Positions 1 to 11,337 of a stretch of 64,000 bases of DNA are shown here, one piece after another; within the stretch, counting starts at the first letter, position 1, and each line of letters starts with the position of its first letter. The translations under genes and the position numbers were made by a program. The notes under the pieces are model-generated. The model made no database searches, had not been told where the DNA came from, and saw only the letters and a list, made by a program, of their open reading frames with translations. This DNA comes from Acanthochromis polyacanthus. Taxonomy: Eukaryota; Chordata; Actinopteri; Pomacentridae. The DNA lies in the NCBI RefSeq assembly GCF_021347895.1, contig NC_067129.1, positions 30,727,690 through 30,791,689 of the forward strand. Direction: 5' to 3'.

Positions 1-1668
1 TTTTAGGTAAGTCGCACATGTTATATTTAAGAAAAAATAAACACAACACTGTGTAATTGATGTGTAAATCAAAGAAATAAGGTGCATTTACAATATGGTG
101 CTTCCATTTGTAGTCTTAGAAATTTAAGGTGTACAAAAAATGAACAAAAATACAATCTGATAAACTTGAACAGAAAAGTGTAAATCATATTACAGTAGTA
201 TATATGTAAAACTTTTTATCTGTTGCTCTTGACTGAGTGACCAAATCCAACTTTGCGTCCCAGTTATTTACCAAAAATAGACGTCCTGCTGTGGTCTTTG
301 CTGCTCTGGATGTTTGTTTTCATTTTCCACATCAAATTTGGATTCAAACCTTACTGGTGGATTGAAAAAGTTTTCATTTCCAGTCAAAAATAAGAAGTTA
401 TATCTCTTATCAGGTTTAAAGTTTGCTTTAAAACCTCCACAACAGCGTGAAGATGAGGCGATGCTCACGACCGAAGGCTTCCACAAACCAGCCAATCAGA
501 AGAAAATGGGCTTTCTTAAAGAGACGGTACCAAAGGGCTGCGTGAAGGGCCACTATGAGACAAATAATCATGTTTTTGAACTGTATGTCATAAAAAGCTA
601 CTCCTTGAATAAACACGGAGCTGTAAACAAGCAGAGTAGTTTCCATTTAAACTAATTGCAGTATTTTCACCTTGTACTCCGCAGCCTGATCTTAAAGTTG
701 AGGGCAAATTAAGATGCTCGGTGGTAAATTTGCGAGCTGCCGGAGCACATAATTTCACGCTGACCTCTTTAGTGTTGAACCGTTCGCCACTTCTGGAGTC
801 CACAAGTTAAATTTGTGGAGTCATCGGGGTCACAACCTGCCAACCTCGGAGACACAAAAATCATCCCGTAAACATCGGTACTCCGGAGACACAAAATTAA
901 ATTAATTCCAAAGTTTTCAAAAAGAAGACGGCCTCAGAAACAGAACCCACCCTCGCTCAGCTCCTCCAGGATTGTTTTAATGGCACCTTTGACCTCAGCT
1001 CTCCCGCCTTCGGACTCTGATGTATTCTCTGTCATTACTGAAGCAACTCTGACCTTGTGGCTAAAACTCCTCCGCCGGACTCCCGATCGCAGGGTCGTGA
1101 CCGGCGGAGGCTTCGAGATCAGCCTGGGTCCTGGAGGTCTGCTTTGTAATGAGCGAGGTTCTGTTTGGGTTTTGATGTTTTTCCTCCCGGCTGCTGCTTT
1201 TATTCTGCGTCCGTCTTCGCCCCTCCGACCCTCGCCAGCCTGAAGCTAACCTTGCATCAGCCTTTTGGCTCCAGGGTCGCCTCGAATGTTGCGTTGAAAT
1301 ATTGGCCCCCGGGAGAGTTTGTGCTCTCTGGACGGCCTGCCAGGACTTCTAATGTGTTTCTGCTCTTCTGTGATGGACCATATTTCGGTGAAGAGAGGCG
1401 GATCTCGTGCTGCAAAGATCACAGCACAATTTTGAACCCAGGAAATCACATCAAACCAATTGAGCCCCTCTGAGAAAAGTGCCTTTCTTTGTCCCGAATT
1501 GTGCCTCCCAGGAGCGCTCCTGAATTTACACCAAAATTCAGCTTTTTTTTAAACTCTTTGCATCCAGATCCATGTCCCTTCCTCTCCGCTGAATTACTAT
1601 CAAAGTATTTATTGCTGCACACCACAGGACTTGGCTTTTCCATCAGCTGCAGTCCACTTTCTGTTTCA
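1..1668. other. No recognised gene; unassigned AT-rich DNA with a GC-richer island
   Basis: No exon, RNA gene or transposon end is recognised here. The stretch from about 940 to 1250 is GC-richer than its surroundings and holds an open frame of 87 codons. That frame has no recognisable domain and no convincing splice sites, so I do not call it a gene. Confidence 0.5.
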
Positions 1669-1859
1669 TGCCTGTTTCATGAGTTTATTTTTTTAAATAA
1701 TTCTGTTAAAGCACGGTTCAAAAGCAATGTCTGATTTTCATTGGTTAATTTTCATAAAATTTTTATTTATTATTATTTTTGTCAGATTCAAGTTATTTCT
1801 GTGACCATTGTGGGTTTTTCTTTCATTAACCGAGAGCTACCAACAATTTTGTCCACATG
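1669..1859 (+). mobile_element. Truncated 3' terminal stub of the same Tc1 family found intact at 30 and 38 kb
   Basis: The segment aligns by eye with the terminal inverted repeat of the two intact Tc1 copies, for example with 31341-31527. It keeps the order: the CCTGTTTCAT start, a poly-T/AATAAT block, the GTGATGGCTG-like block, then the terminus CCAACAATTTTGTCCACATG. It ends next to a TA at 1860-1861, as expected of Tc1 insertion. One base of the terminus (CACATG against CACGTG) and many internal bases differ, so it is an older copy. The transposase and the other end are missing. Strand is given relative to the copy at 30 kb. Confidence 0.8.
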
Positions 1860-1861
1860 TA

Positions 1862-3787
1862 ACCCACTGTATATGGACACTTTGGGAGATAAAAATATTG
1901 ACAGTTATTTCCATTAGGCTAATACATATTTTTCCAAATTTCTGAGTCATCTAGTGTCCCATCATCATGGTTCTGATGTTCCAAGATTCCAGACAATCAC
2001 CTTTTTGCACAGTTTTGAAACTGTATCTCATCTCCCAGCATTCTATCGTCAAATACATGTAAGATATTTAAAAAAAATCATAATACAAATGTTGGTTTTC
2101 TTGATTTAAAGGCTTTTATTTATAGGATTTTTATTGTAGATAGCTTCAAAAATGATAAATAATCCATTAAACCAACAAGTTTTCTGATTTTCTTGATTTA
2201 AAGGCTAATTTCTTTTTTTTTTTTTAAAGTTAAAGTATTTGGTGAGAAATTACTATTAGAACTGCTTGAATTGAAGGTGATTTTACTGTAAATAGCTTCA
2301 ACAAACAGTAAAATAATCCATTAAATCAACAGATTTTCTGATTTTCTTGATTTAAAGACCAATTACTTCAAAAAAATGAAAGTATTCATATCAAATTATG
2401 AATTTAAACCTCCTTCAGAATCTTGAAAAGCACCATGCAAGGATTATTTATTATTATTATCATTATTATTATTGATTAATTATATTATTATACACACAGC
2501 ATGTATATTAGACCTCATAATTACCAAAATAAGAGCATGAAAAAACTGTCATATTTCTTTTTGGCCCAATATTAACATGTTCATGGCTGGGAATTATGAA
2601 TATTTTGCAGATTTTAAAAAGACAACTCTGCAATATCTAATTTTCTGCATATGCTAATAAAAAATAGTTATTTTTATACTTACGGACAAATTTGTGCAGC
2701 ATAGATTATAATCTGTGCAATGTTAATACGTCCCTCAGTGTTTGTATTCATGAAAGAATCTGTGCAATTCTGTTTTATTCTTTCTTTCTTTTTTAGTTTT
2801 GTACTGACTGTCCTTAAATGTTTATCACCTTTGTGCCTCAACTGTTCAAATTTATCCACTGTGGGTTTCATTCATTTTATCTTTAAAGTAATGGTAGTAC
2901 TTGAAAGAATTGTAGAGTTAAAGCAAAAAAAATAAAACATAATGATTTTCTTTTGTATTCAATGAAAAGACACAGATTTGCAAACATTTGGTCATTCCTC
3001 ACGTAAAATACTGCATTACATTGGTAAAATTATGTTGAGGATGAATTTTAGCAGGAATTCAATCCCAGATTTTGGTACTTAGATAGTTTTTGCTCCAAAC
3101 ACAGTAGAAAAACTGTTGGTTTTTGATTTCTGGTCCTGTTTGTGATGAGCTCTGCCAGGATGTTATTAACTGACAGTTGAAGATAAATGGTTAAATAAGG
3201 ACAGTAACAAATGAGGTACACCTGCTGCTGTTTATTCCCACTGGTTCCACCAGCTACATGTGCATTTATTCAGCGGCTGTCATAGATTCCGTATATTTCA
3301 CCTCCATAGAGCAGCTTTAGCCTCTCGTGCTTTTTATCTCCTGGAAGCATCACGGTCGTATCGTAGTTTCAAGAAGGACCAGCTGTGAGACACCAGAATA
3401 CAATCAGCACTCTGAAATAAAAGCAGCGAGGACACAAACAAAGCTTTGTAAGCAGGATCAGGAACACAGATATCATCTCTGCATGCAGCACGCTAGCTGC
3501 TTCAGCTACAACCGTCCGCCCAGCAGGGAAACATCAGTCAGTGGTTCGTGCAGAAATATTCCCCAGCTGAGAATCTTCCAGCTCCCAGGAGGAAGCTCAG
3601 CCTCATTATCAGATGCACAACAAAAGCAAGAAAAGAACGTGTTATCAGTGAGAAATTACTATTAGAGCTGCTTAAAGTGGAGATGAACTTCATCTTTATG
3701 TAGATTGTGGTTCTGAAAGAGGAGTTTCTGGTAAATACAATAAAATACATTTTAGTTTTGTTATTTAATTGAGTGACAAAAAAACTT
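1862..3787. other. AT-rich DNA with a short degenerate tandem repeat; no gene seen
   Basis: A block reading TTTTCTTGATTTAAAG recurs near 2096, 2188 and 2342. It sits with AATAATCCATTAAA and TAGCTTCAA segments, indicating a small, diverged tandem duplication at about 2090-2370. The segment GAAATTACTATTAGA at 2246 recurs near 3651. A TTA-rich run lies at 2444-2490. No coding segment is recognised. Confidence 0.45.
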
Positions 3788-3788
3788 C

Positions 3789-3836
<48 letters not shown>
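3788..3836 (+). repeat. (GATA)n microsatellite
   Basis: About twelve uninterrupted GATA units. The purity suggests a length-variable locus. Confidence 0.95.
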
Positions 3837-4118
3837 TTTCATTTATCAAAGACATGTGCGTAAAGTTAGAGAACTAATATTTCTTTTCCTGTTAATTATA
3901 TCTATTTGCATATTTTTAGAAACATATTTACATTATTAAACTTAGTTACTTCTACTACTATTATTGATTACTCTGTACTTCCATGTTTGTTGTCCTAGTA
4001 GAATGCACAGTTTTACACTTCATATCATACTTTTCTATTTATGACGATGAATGGAAGGACCTTATTGTAATTGCACCTTGTTTTGCACATTATTTTGCTC
4101 ATTTTTCTTAATATAGAC

Positions 4119-5095
4119 CGTGAGCTTTTTTTAAATTTTTAAAAAAAATGCTAACAGGACTGTGAAGTGCCATAAAAGGGCTCTCTAATCTTTGATTTTC
4201 AAGATGGGTTTCTTACGACTCAGAGCTGGTTGTTAGCTTGGTGTTTCAGTGGTCACAACAACTCTAGCTGTGGTTAGCAGTTAGCCATTAGCTTGGTGTT
4301 TCAGTGGTCACAACAACTCTAGCTGGGGTTAGCAGTTAGCCATTAGCTTGGTGTTTCAGTGGTCACAACAACTCTAGCTGGGGTTAGCAGTTAGCTGTTA
4401 ACTTGGTGTATTACCAGTCGGAATAAGTGCAGTTGATGTTAGCTGTTAGCTAGCTGTTTTACCGGTCAGAATTCTGGCTGGGGTTAGAAAAAAAGCGCTA
4501 ACAAACCTGAAGTGCCATGAAACACACACACTCTCTAATATTACATTTTTACTGCAAAGACGGGTTTGTTATGATTTGGGGTTAGTTGTTAGCTTAGCTT
4601 GGTGTTTCAGCCTTCACAATAACTGTAGCTGGGGTTAGCAGTTAGCCATTAGCTTAGTGTATTACTGGTCAGAATAGTGCGGTTGAGGTTAGCTGTCAGC
4701 TAGCTGTTATACTGATCAGAACTACTCTGACTGGGGTTAGCAATTAGTCATTAGCTTTGAGTTTTGCCGTTTTACAGGTTTTTAATATTATTCTACATTA
4801 GGCGTGTCACTACAGTGTATTAAATAATAGTAGTAGTAGTTCAAATCAGACGGTGAATATAAGCTAAGTTCTCTCTATATATTCTAATATTTGCGCTGGT
4901 GTTGAAGAGCTGATGAACTATAAATACACATATCACTGTAAAAGTCAGGTCTCCTCATTGTGATTTTAATGCTCGTTCACCGTGAGCTTTTTAAAAAATT
5001 GCTAACAGGCCTGTGAAGTGCCATAAAACACACACACGGCTCTCTAATTTTTTATTTTCAATGCCAAGACGGGTTTCTTATGACTCGGGGATCCA
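4119..5095 (+). repeat. Two-level tandem repeat: 55-bp minisatellite inside a larger repeated block
   Basis: GCTTGGTGTTTCAG starts at 4236, 4291 and 4346, with a diverged unit near 4401, which gives a 55-bp period. Each unit carries GGTTAGCAGTTAGC. A second module (GCTAACAG...CTGTGAAGTGCCATAAAA...GACGGGTTTCTTATGACTC) appears near 4150, 4497 and 4999, so the minisatellite belongs to a larger unit present about two and a half times. The first three minisatellite units are nearly identical, so expansion there is recent. Confidence 0.9.
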
Positions 5096-5930
5096 TAAGA
5101 AGTTTTGAGTGGCACCTCAGAGGCTTCAAGTTTCAAACTTCAGTCGCTGCAGGGACATATTTTTAGAACTTTATGCAGTAAAAACCCTCTCCTGTGTCAA
5201 GACTAATCTCAGTTTGTTTTATGATATTCTGTCGCATTAGAGTGCTATTTTTAGCGCCCGCTAACTGACAGCGGCGATGATGATGGCATTAGGCTGTCTG
5301 CAGCAGCATTACATTATCAGTGATTTCAGAATTAAGCACACCGGCCTCCACTTCTGTCTGTCTTCACACCAAACTACCTGGATGATCTCCATCTTTATGT
5401 TCCATCAAAGCTCTCCGGGTCTCGGTCGTATATCCGCCCCGACAGCTTCAGGCTCGGGATTTTATTTCCAGCTCTCCTTCCTCCGGAGTGGACACCGTTA
5501 AGCCGTAATAAGACCATAAAAGACACTCCAGAGTTACTGCAAGGCACCACGTCATGCCGGAGAATTTATTCAAGGCGAGACAGAGGCAGTCTACGTTTTA
5601 TGGTTTCATCCGGAGCGAGTAAGGAAATGTGCTGGTGAGCATCACTGTCAGCTGACCACGTTAAGGAGATGATGAAGAATCTATTAAACCCTGATGACTG
5701 CAGCTACTACTGACCTGTGACTGCTGCAGGCTTCCAGCAGACCAATAAAATGAGAAGCAAACCGTGCAGACGTATGTTACGTGGTGCTAACCTTTTATTT
5801 TCTGAATTTTAAAGCTACATTGAAAAGTAATTTTGCAGCCAAGAGGTGCAGCCTTCACCTCGACAGTATATCGTACGAAATAATCTAAGTTGAGCGCTTG
5901 CAAACTTCAAGTTTTCCATTTATTCTTGAA
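5096..5930. other. No gene seen; GC-balanced segment
   Basis: A more GC-balanced stretch (about 5260-5760) sits between repeats. It contains a 74-codon open frame with no recognisable domain. It could be a conserved non-coding element or chance composition; nothing in the sequence decides this. Confidence 0.35.
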
Positions 5931-7500
5931 GAACATCCGGCAAAAGATGAACATTATTTAAAAAGTCTGAAGTTCGGTGTTCTGTCAACATAAAGGAAGA
6001 TTTTTGTCCTCCGAAGGGGGGCCTGACAGAAAAAATGCCACTGATCTAGGACATCCTGCAAAAGATGAGAAACTTCTATTAACTTAAAAAGTCCAAAGTT
6101 TCGTGTTGTGTGGACACAACTTCTTCAAATGAGAGAAACTAACTATCACTTTCAAGTTGCATTAAAGTAAAAAATAGTAGATAAGACTGGTTCCAGAACA
6201 AAATGACTGAGGATGAAATAGAAATTAGTGTAGACACCAAAAAGCAACAATTCTCCACAGAATTACTGCAGTTTCTGATACTCAACTGTATTATGTTATT
6301 ACATGTTAATACGTGAAACTCTACAGCTGAGACTGGAGCATGCACCTTCAAAGTCAATGCAATAAAGTTCTTTACAATAAACCAAATTTGTCAGATTCAA
6401 CCAATCATGAAAAATGTTTAAAAAGATTATGATTTGCATTACGAAAGTATCCCAACAAATGTAAATATTGGGGTTAAGACCCTGTAATGTAATTTACAGT
6501 GTAATTTTAGCTGTGTTTTTTTTTATATATATCATGGATTAAAACCTGATGGAAATGATCTCAAACACTGCTTTAGATCATAGATGAACAACTATGAGTT
6601 GTTACCTAAAAAAGTCCAAAGTTCTGTTTTTCTGTTGACAAAACTTCTTCAAATGAGAGAAACCGACTGGAACTCTTAAACTGCTAAAGCAAACTAACAA
6701 TTGTAAATATTGGCGTTACGACTGTGTAACATTATTTTACCAGACTATTTTACATTATTAGGGAATAGAACCCTTTGAAAGTTATCTAAAATACTACTTT
6801 AGACTACTTTAAATGAGAAAGTTCCAGAACAAATAAACTGAGGATGCATCTGAAATGAGTGCAGATCGATGAGTGTAGATGCCAAAAGTGACAGCTCTCC
6901 ACCAAATTCATTCATTAATTTATGGTAAAAAGTGAAATCCTGCAGCTTGGACAGGAACATGCATGTCGGTCAGCAAAAATGATCAATAATTAAAACTTTA
7001 TTTGCGCCTCTGAAACCAAAGCTACGAAAAGATTTAAACAGATTAGTCAAATATTGAGAACAAATTCAGACAAATAACTAAGATTCCAAACATGTAATAT
7101 AGACAAGAAGTCAAGTTAATGCTATTTACACGGAACATTTAGAGTAACAACAGCTGTTTTTAGTAAAAACAAAAAGAGAGAGAGAGAATTTACACTACGA
7201 AAGCATCCCAACAAGTGTAAATATTGAGATTAAAACACTGTAATGTTGTTTATGGTGTGATTTTAGCTGAATAGTTTGCATATTCACAATTAAAACCTAT
7301 TTAAATGATCTAAAATACAACTTTAGAGCATTTAAAACATCCTGTAAAAGCTGAGAAACTGTTCTGTTAGTCACAAATAGTCGCTCACAGATCTTTCAAA
7401 CTGAAATTAGTCAGAATCCACAAGTGTAGACGCCAAAACAAAACAATTTTCCACTAAAAATGGATTATCATGCGGTTTATATTCATCCTAACTGCCTTTT
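5930..7500. repeat. Degenerate interspersed repeat family, at least four diverged units
   Basis: Recurring phrases include ACATCCTG(C/T)AAAAGATGAGAAAC, AAAAAGTCCAAAGTT followed by a CTGT..ACA phrase, AACTTCTTCAAATGAGAGAAAC, and GTGTAGA(C/T)(A/G)CCAAAA followed by TCTCCAC. They appear in the same order near 6050-6270, 6570-6920 and 7320-7450. A further copy lies at 9770-9960. The order is conserved but spacing varies, so this is an old amplified family, not a clean tandem array. I do not recognise it. Confidence 0.6.
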
Positions 7501-9378
7501 TTTCAACTTTGTGACTGAGTTCTTTGATTTAACCCGGGGAGTTTAAAAGGTTTCCAAAGTAGCTGAACTTTCTCTGAATATTAAATCAATACTTGATGGG
7601 TCTTTTTGTTTAATGGATTCACTACATTTGAATAATTTATGGCTACGTGGATTTCAGACGACAAAAACAATATGAGCGGTTTTCAAGCAGCCTCATCTCC
7701 TCTCACTTATCTGGTCTATTTCTGTGGTTTCCAAATGTTCAACTTGATCCTCCATGAATCTGTGGTACCTAAATAATGAAACGCATGAATTATTATTTAG
7801 AAAAAACTCAAATCCAATGTGACTGCTGCACAATCAGCACGAATAAATCAGACAATAACGAGTTCTGATCCATCGTTTGACATAAAAACCACAGACCGGA
7901 AGCAACGTGATGGGCAGAAAAACTGCATTTTTGTTTGTTTCACAGACTAACTTACAGAAATAAGCAAACAGTTGAATAAAACTTCGAGGATGCAGATTTA
8001 CCAACATATTACTCAATAATTGTTAGTAAAGTGTTTCAGATCATGAATCTTTCATGTTACTACTGATATTTTCTCTAGCTATAAAAATAAAACTGTCCAT
8101 TTACACCCAATAAACCCTCATATATGCTTATTATTATCTTTACTGTTTTACTGTATTTGAACTCTTAAACACTCTTTTTTTATTGCAATATGCCACCATG
8201 ATATTGCCCCTTATTTCTTCTGTCTCTCATGTTTTAAGCATGTAAATATCTTCCATAAAACATTAAAATCAGCCAGAAAACACAGATTTCTTGTGTAAAC
8301 TTAAGGCTTGAAAAATGTGTTTTATTAAGTAAATTATTGTATTTTTAAGAGATGGTTATCTTCAAATGCAATTCCCGCAATCACCTTTAGAAAAGTGGAA
8401 GTGTAGATGAAGTGTGGGTAGAAATGGGACAGTGTGGGAGCAGAGAGCCGGCCGGTACAGTTTGGACTCTTTGGGTCTGGTGGTCTGACCTCTGATCTGA
8501 GTTTACTGTTGAGGAGTGAATCTCAGGTTGTTTGTGTTGTTTGTTCACACCTGGCCGGCTGCAGGACGCCTCCATCAGCCTCGTTTCATGGCCGGCATAA
8601 ATCCAGATTAGACCGTAAGCGAGGCTCCGACCCGCTGGCGGCTCTGCAGCTGGAACACGGTGAGATCAGCGGAGGCCGTTATATGTGAGCGTCAGGCGTC
8701 CTGTAGGCAGTAGAGCAGCGTAATGGACCATCTGCAGCGGAGAGGAGGCGAGTGCAGTTAGCTCTAATGCAGCCATAACATCCAGCATGGAATCATAACC
8801 GACAGCCTCGCTGCCGTTCTGTCACCGCTGATGTGCTGCCAGGTGACTTTCAGACTAAGATCTGCTCATGTGTCGACAAGGAAGCAGGAAGTGCAGCTGG
8901 TGTTGAGTTGAGTCTTTAAAAAGCTGGTAGTTTTGTGGGGTTTTTGAACAGTGTTGCCTCTCTTGTTGTGTCTTTCACCTCTGCAGACCAGAATCAGAAC
9001 CAGAAAGGTTTTATTTCATACTAAACACTAACATATAGATGACAAACGTGTTGTCAGTCAGTAGACAGGAAGTTCAAGGCAAATCAGCAGCATGAATTAC
9101 AGGACAGTGATAGACATGCTTCCAGTCTGCAGGAATGTGCACTGAAAATGTGCAGTTACGTAAAACAGATGACATAATACAGTAAAAGCTAAAGTCAGGC
9201 TGCAAATAACTGATCACTTAAAATAATCAACTATTCGAATCACAAATTGCCCCATTATTCAGCTGTCAGGTTGTTTTAGCTAAAAGCCAACCAACAATAA
9301 AGACAGTAGAGATGCTGGTTTGTACTTTTAAAAGGCTGTTATGTTTGTTTCCAGTATTTAGCTTCTTTATTTTAAATG
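7501..9378. other. No gene recognised; GC-rich stretch and a probable LINE tail
   Basis: From about 8440 to 8860 the DNA is GC-richer, with CTGCAG and GGCCGG words. No exon with splice sites is recognised, and it may be a conserved non-coding element. At about 8985-9060 the run CAGAATCAGAACCAGAAAGG then TTTTATT reads on the minus strand like the CTGGTTCTGATTCTG-type 3' tails common on fish LINEs. This is inference from tail style only. Confidence 0.35.
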
Positions 9379-10676
9379 ATTTATAGCAGCGCTCCCCAAA
9401 CACTGGGCCGCACAGAAAGAATAAAAATGTTTTATTTTTCATTTTACTTCCTGGTGGAATCTGCTCAGTGTTTTATTTTGAAAAACGACTAGAATGTCTT
9501 CCCATCACTTCCGTCTGTGCTCATTTCCTGTCACTTGACTGTCAGTTTTCATGACGTTGTCAGTCTGATATCTGCCAAAATGAATAAAAACAAGGAGAAC
9601 TTCTTTGAAAAGAGGGAGAGGCAGAGGCAGAAGGAAAAGTAAATACATATCTGGCAATAAAAACTAATTCTATTCATTTAGGACACTGTTTTTTAACAAT
9701 GATTTTAAAAAGAGATGATTATTTGACATATTTGGGATTAAAACCAAACAACACTGATCCAAAACCCGACTTTAGATCATTTAGAACATCCTGTAAAAGA
9801 TGAGAAACTGTTCTGTTAATATAAAAAAAAGTCCAAAATTCTGTTTTTCTATGGACAAAACTTCATTAAATGAGAGAAACCAACTGGAACTCTGAAACTC
9901 AAAGCTTAGTTCCAGAACAAACAACTGAACTTCTTAAGGATCTTCCACCAAGCACAGTTTTAACACTGCAGTTTTCAATATTTAGCTTCATTAAAATTCA
10001 TTAAAAAGTTGCATGCAACACGTTCTAATCATAACATTCTTTTAAATATGGCTTATAACTTTATTTGCACCTTCGAACCAACCTCACAGTTAGAGTTTCT
10101 GTGAAGCTTTGCGTTGAAGTTTGTGTTAATTTGAATGCATATCGGTTCCAAATACTGATTTTCTTTCTTCTTGAATACTATGAAAAGACACAAGTGGACT
10201 ATTATTGTTAGTATTTGTCTCATAGAGTTTCCAAGATGTTAAAATCCTTCACGTGCACCTTTAAAAAACACGTAATAAATGGTTTTAATCTGGAACCAGA
10301 GGCTGGGAAACTGATTTTCCTTCACCTCCTGCATGTTTGGCTTAGACGGCTGCAGAGACGCTGATTAATGCAAACACAAGTAAACAAACACAAGTAAACA
10401 AACACGAGTAAACATCCAGGAGTCGCCCCGCCTGTACGTTGTGTGCCAATTGTCAGGACGGATCTTTGCTGTTGTTGTGTGTTTGTGTTGGACGTTGGGA
10501 ACTTGGGAAGGTTTATGGAAATAAAAAGTAATTTTATTCATTTAGGACACTTCTTTTTACAATTATGATTTAAAAAAGAGAAAATATTACTATGTGTGCG
10601 ATGAGCGGTCTATAGAAAATAGTCTTTCTTGAAACCAATCTGTGGTGCAAAAAAGGTTGGAGATGCTGGTTTATAG
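9379..10676. mobile_element. hAT-type non-autonomous transposon with near-perfect 8-bp target duplication
   Basis: The left end at 9387 starts CAGCGCTCCCCAAACACTGG. The right end at 10668, read inward on the minus strand, starts CAGCATCTCCAACCTTTTTT. Both resemble the CAG(G/C)GGTCCCCAACC-type ends of hAT/Charlie elements. The flanks are ATTTATAG (9379-9386) and GTTTATAG (10669-10676), 7 of 8 identical, matching the 8-bp duplication of hAT transposition. No transposase is recognisable. Two related segments of about 85 bp (TTATTCATTTAGGACACT...) lie at 9650-9735 and 10515-10600, so about 780 bp between them may be a later insertion or duplication. Confidence 0.7.
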
Positions 10677-11337
10677 CGTCAAAACTGTAGGAGAAAATGA
10701 GCCCAGAGTGAAGAAAAACCGTCCAGAAACTGTCCAGAAGTTTCACATCTGTAGAAAGAAAGCTCTGAGCCTCAGACACAAACACTCCGCTGATTTTTAC
10801 TGGATCTGGAAGAAATCTAAAATAATAATTGGGCCAATTTATGCGTTTTACATCCACATATCAGACAAAAAATCATCCAGAACTCCTCTCACCTTTTGCA
10901 AATCAGACGTTTCTGCCTGGAGTTCCGTTCTAGCTTTCCTTTTTCCGTCTCTAATTGTCCGTTAGCGCTGCAGGCCGCTCATCTCTCCTCTTGTTAAATG
11001 TGTCCGCTGGCTCGTCCAGACTCTCCTCCAGCTCACTTTGACCTGAGATGGAGGAGAGCTAAATATATTCCGCTGTAATGTGAAAAATCTCGCCGTCCTG
11101 TTGTGAGACCAAAAAGCCCGAGCCCCCCGAGGCCCCCGTCGGGGTCCTGGACCCTCGTCGGTGCTACATCAAACCCAACGTTCACCTTCATCCTCCTCTT
11201 TAGCCGCTGAAGTTACTGGGAGGAAATTACAGAACACAACTAAAGAAGAGAAGAAGACGAGGCAGGAGCTAGGTCTGCTTTTCCCTTCAATCTCTCACAT
11301 TTGTGTCTTTTTGTTGTGTTCTTTTGGCGTTCTGTGT
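10677..11337. other. No gene seen
   Basis: Mixed-composition DNA with a GC-rich patch at 10960-11160. The last 60 bp are T/G-rich simple sequence (TTTTGTTGTGTTC-like) that continues beyond the inserted LTR at 13107. Confidence 0.4.

Noticed and set aside
980..1243. 87-codon frame in a GC-rich patch
   Set aside because: No domain, no splice sites and no codon pattern distinguish it from chance in GC-richer DNA.
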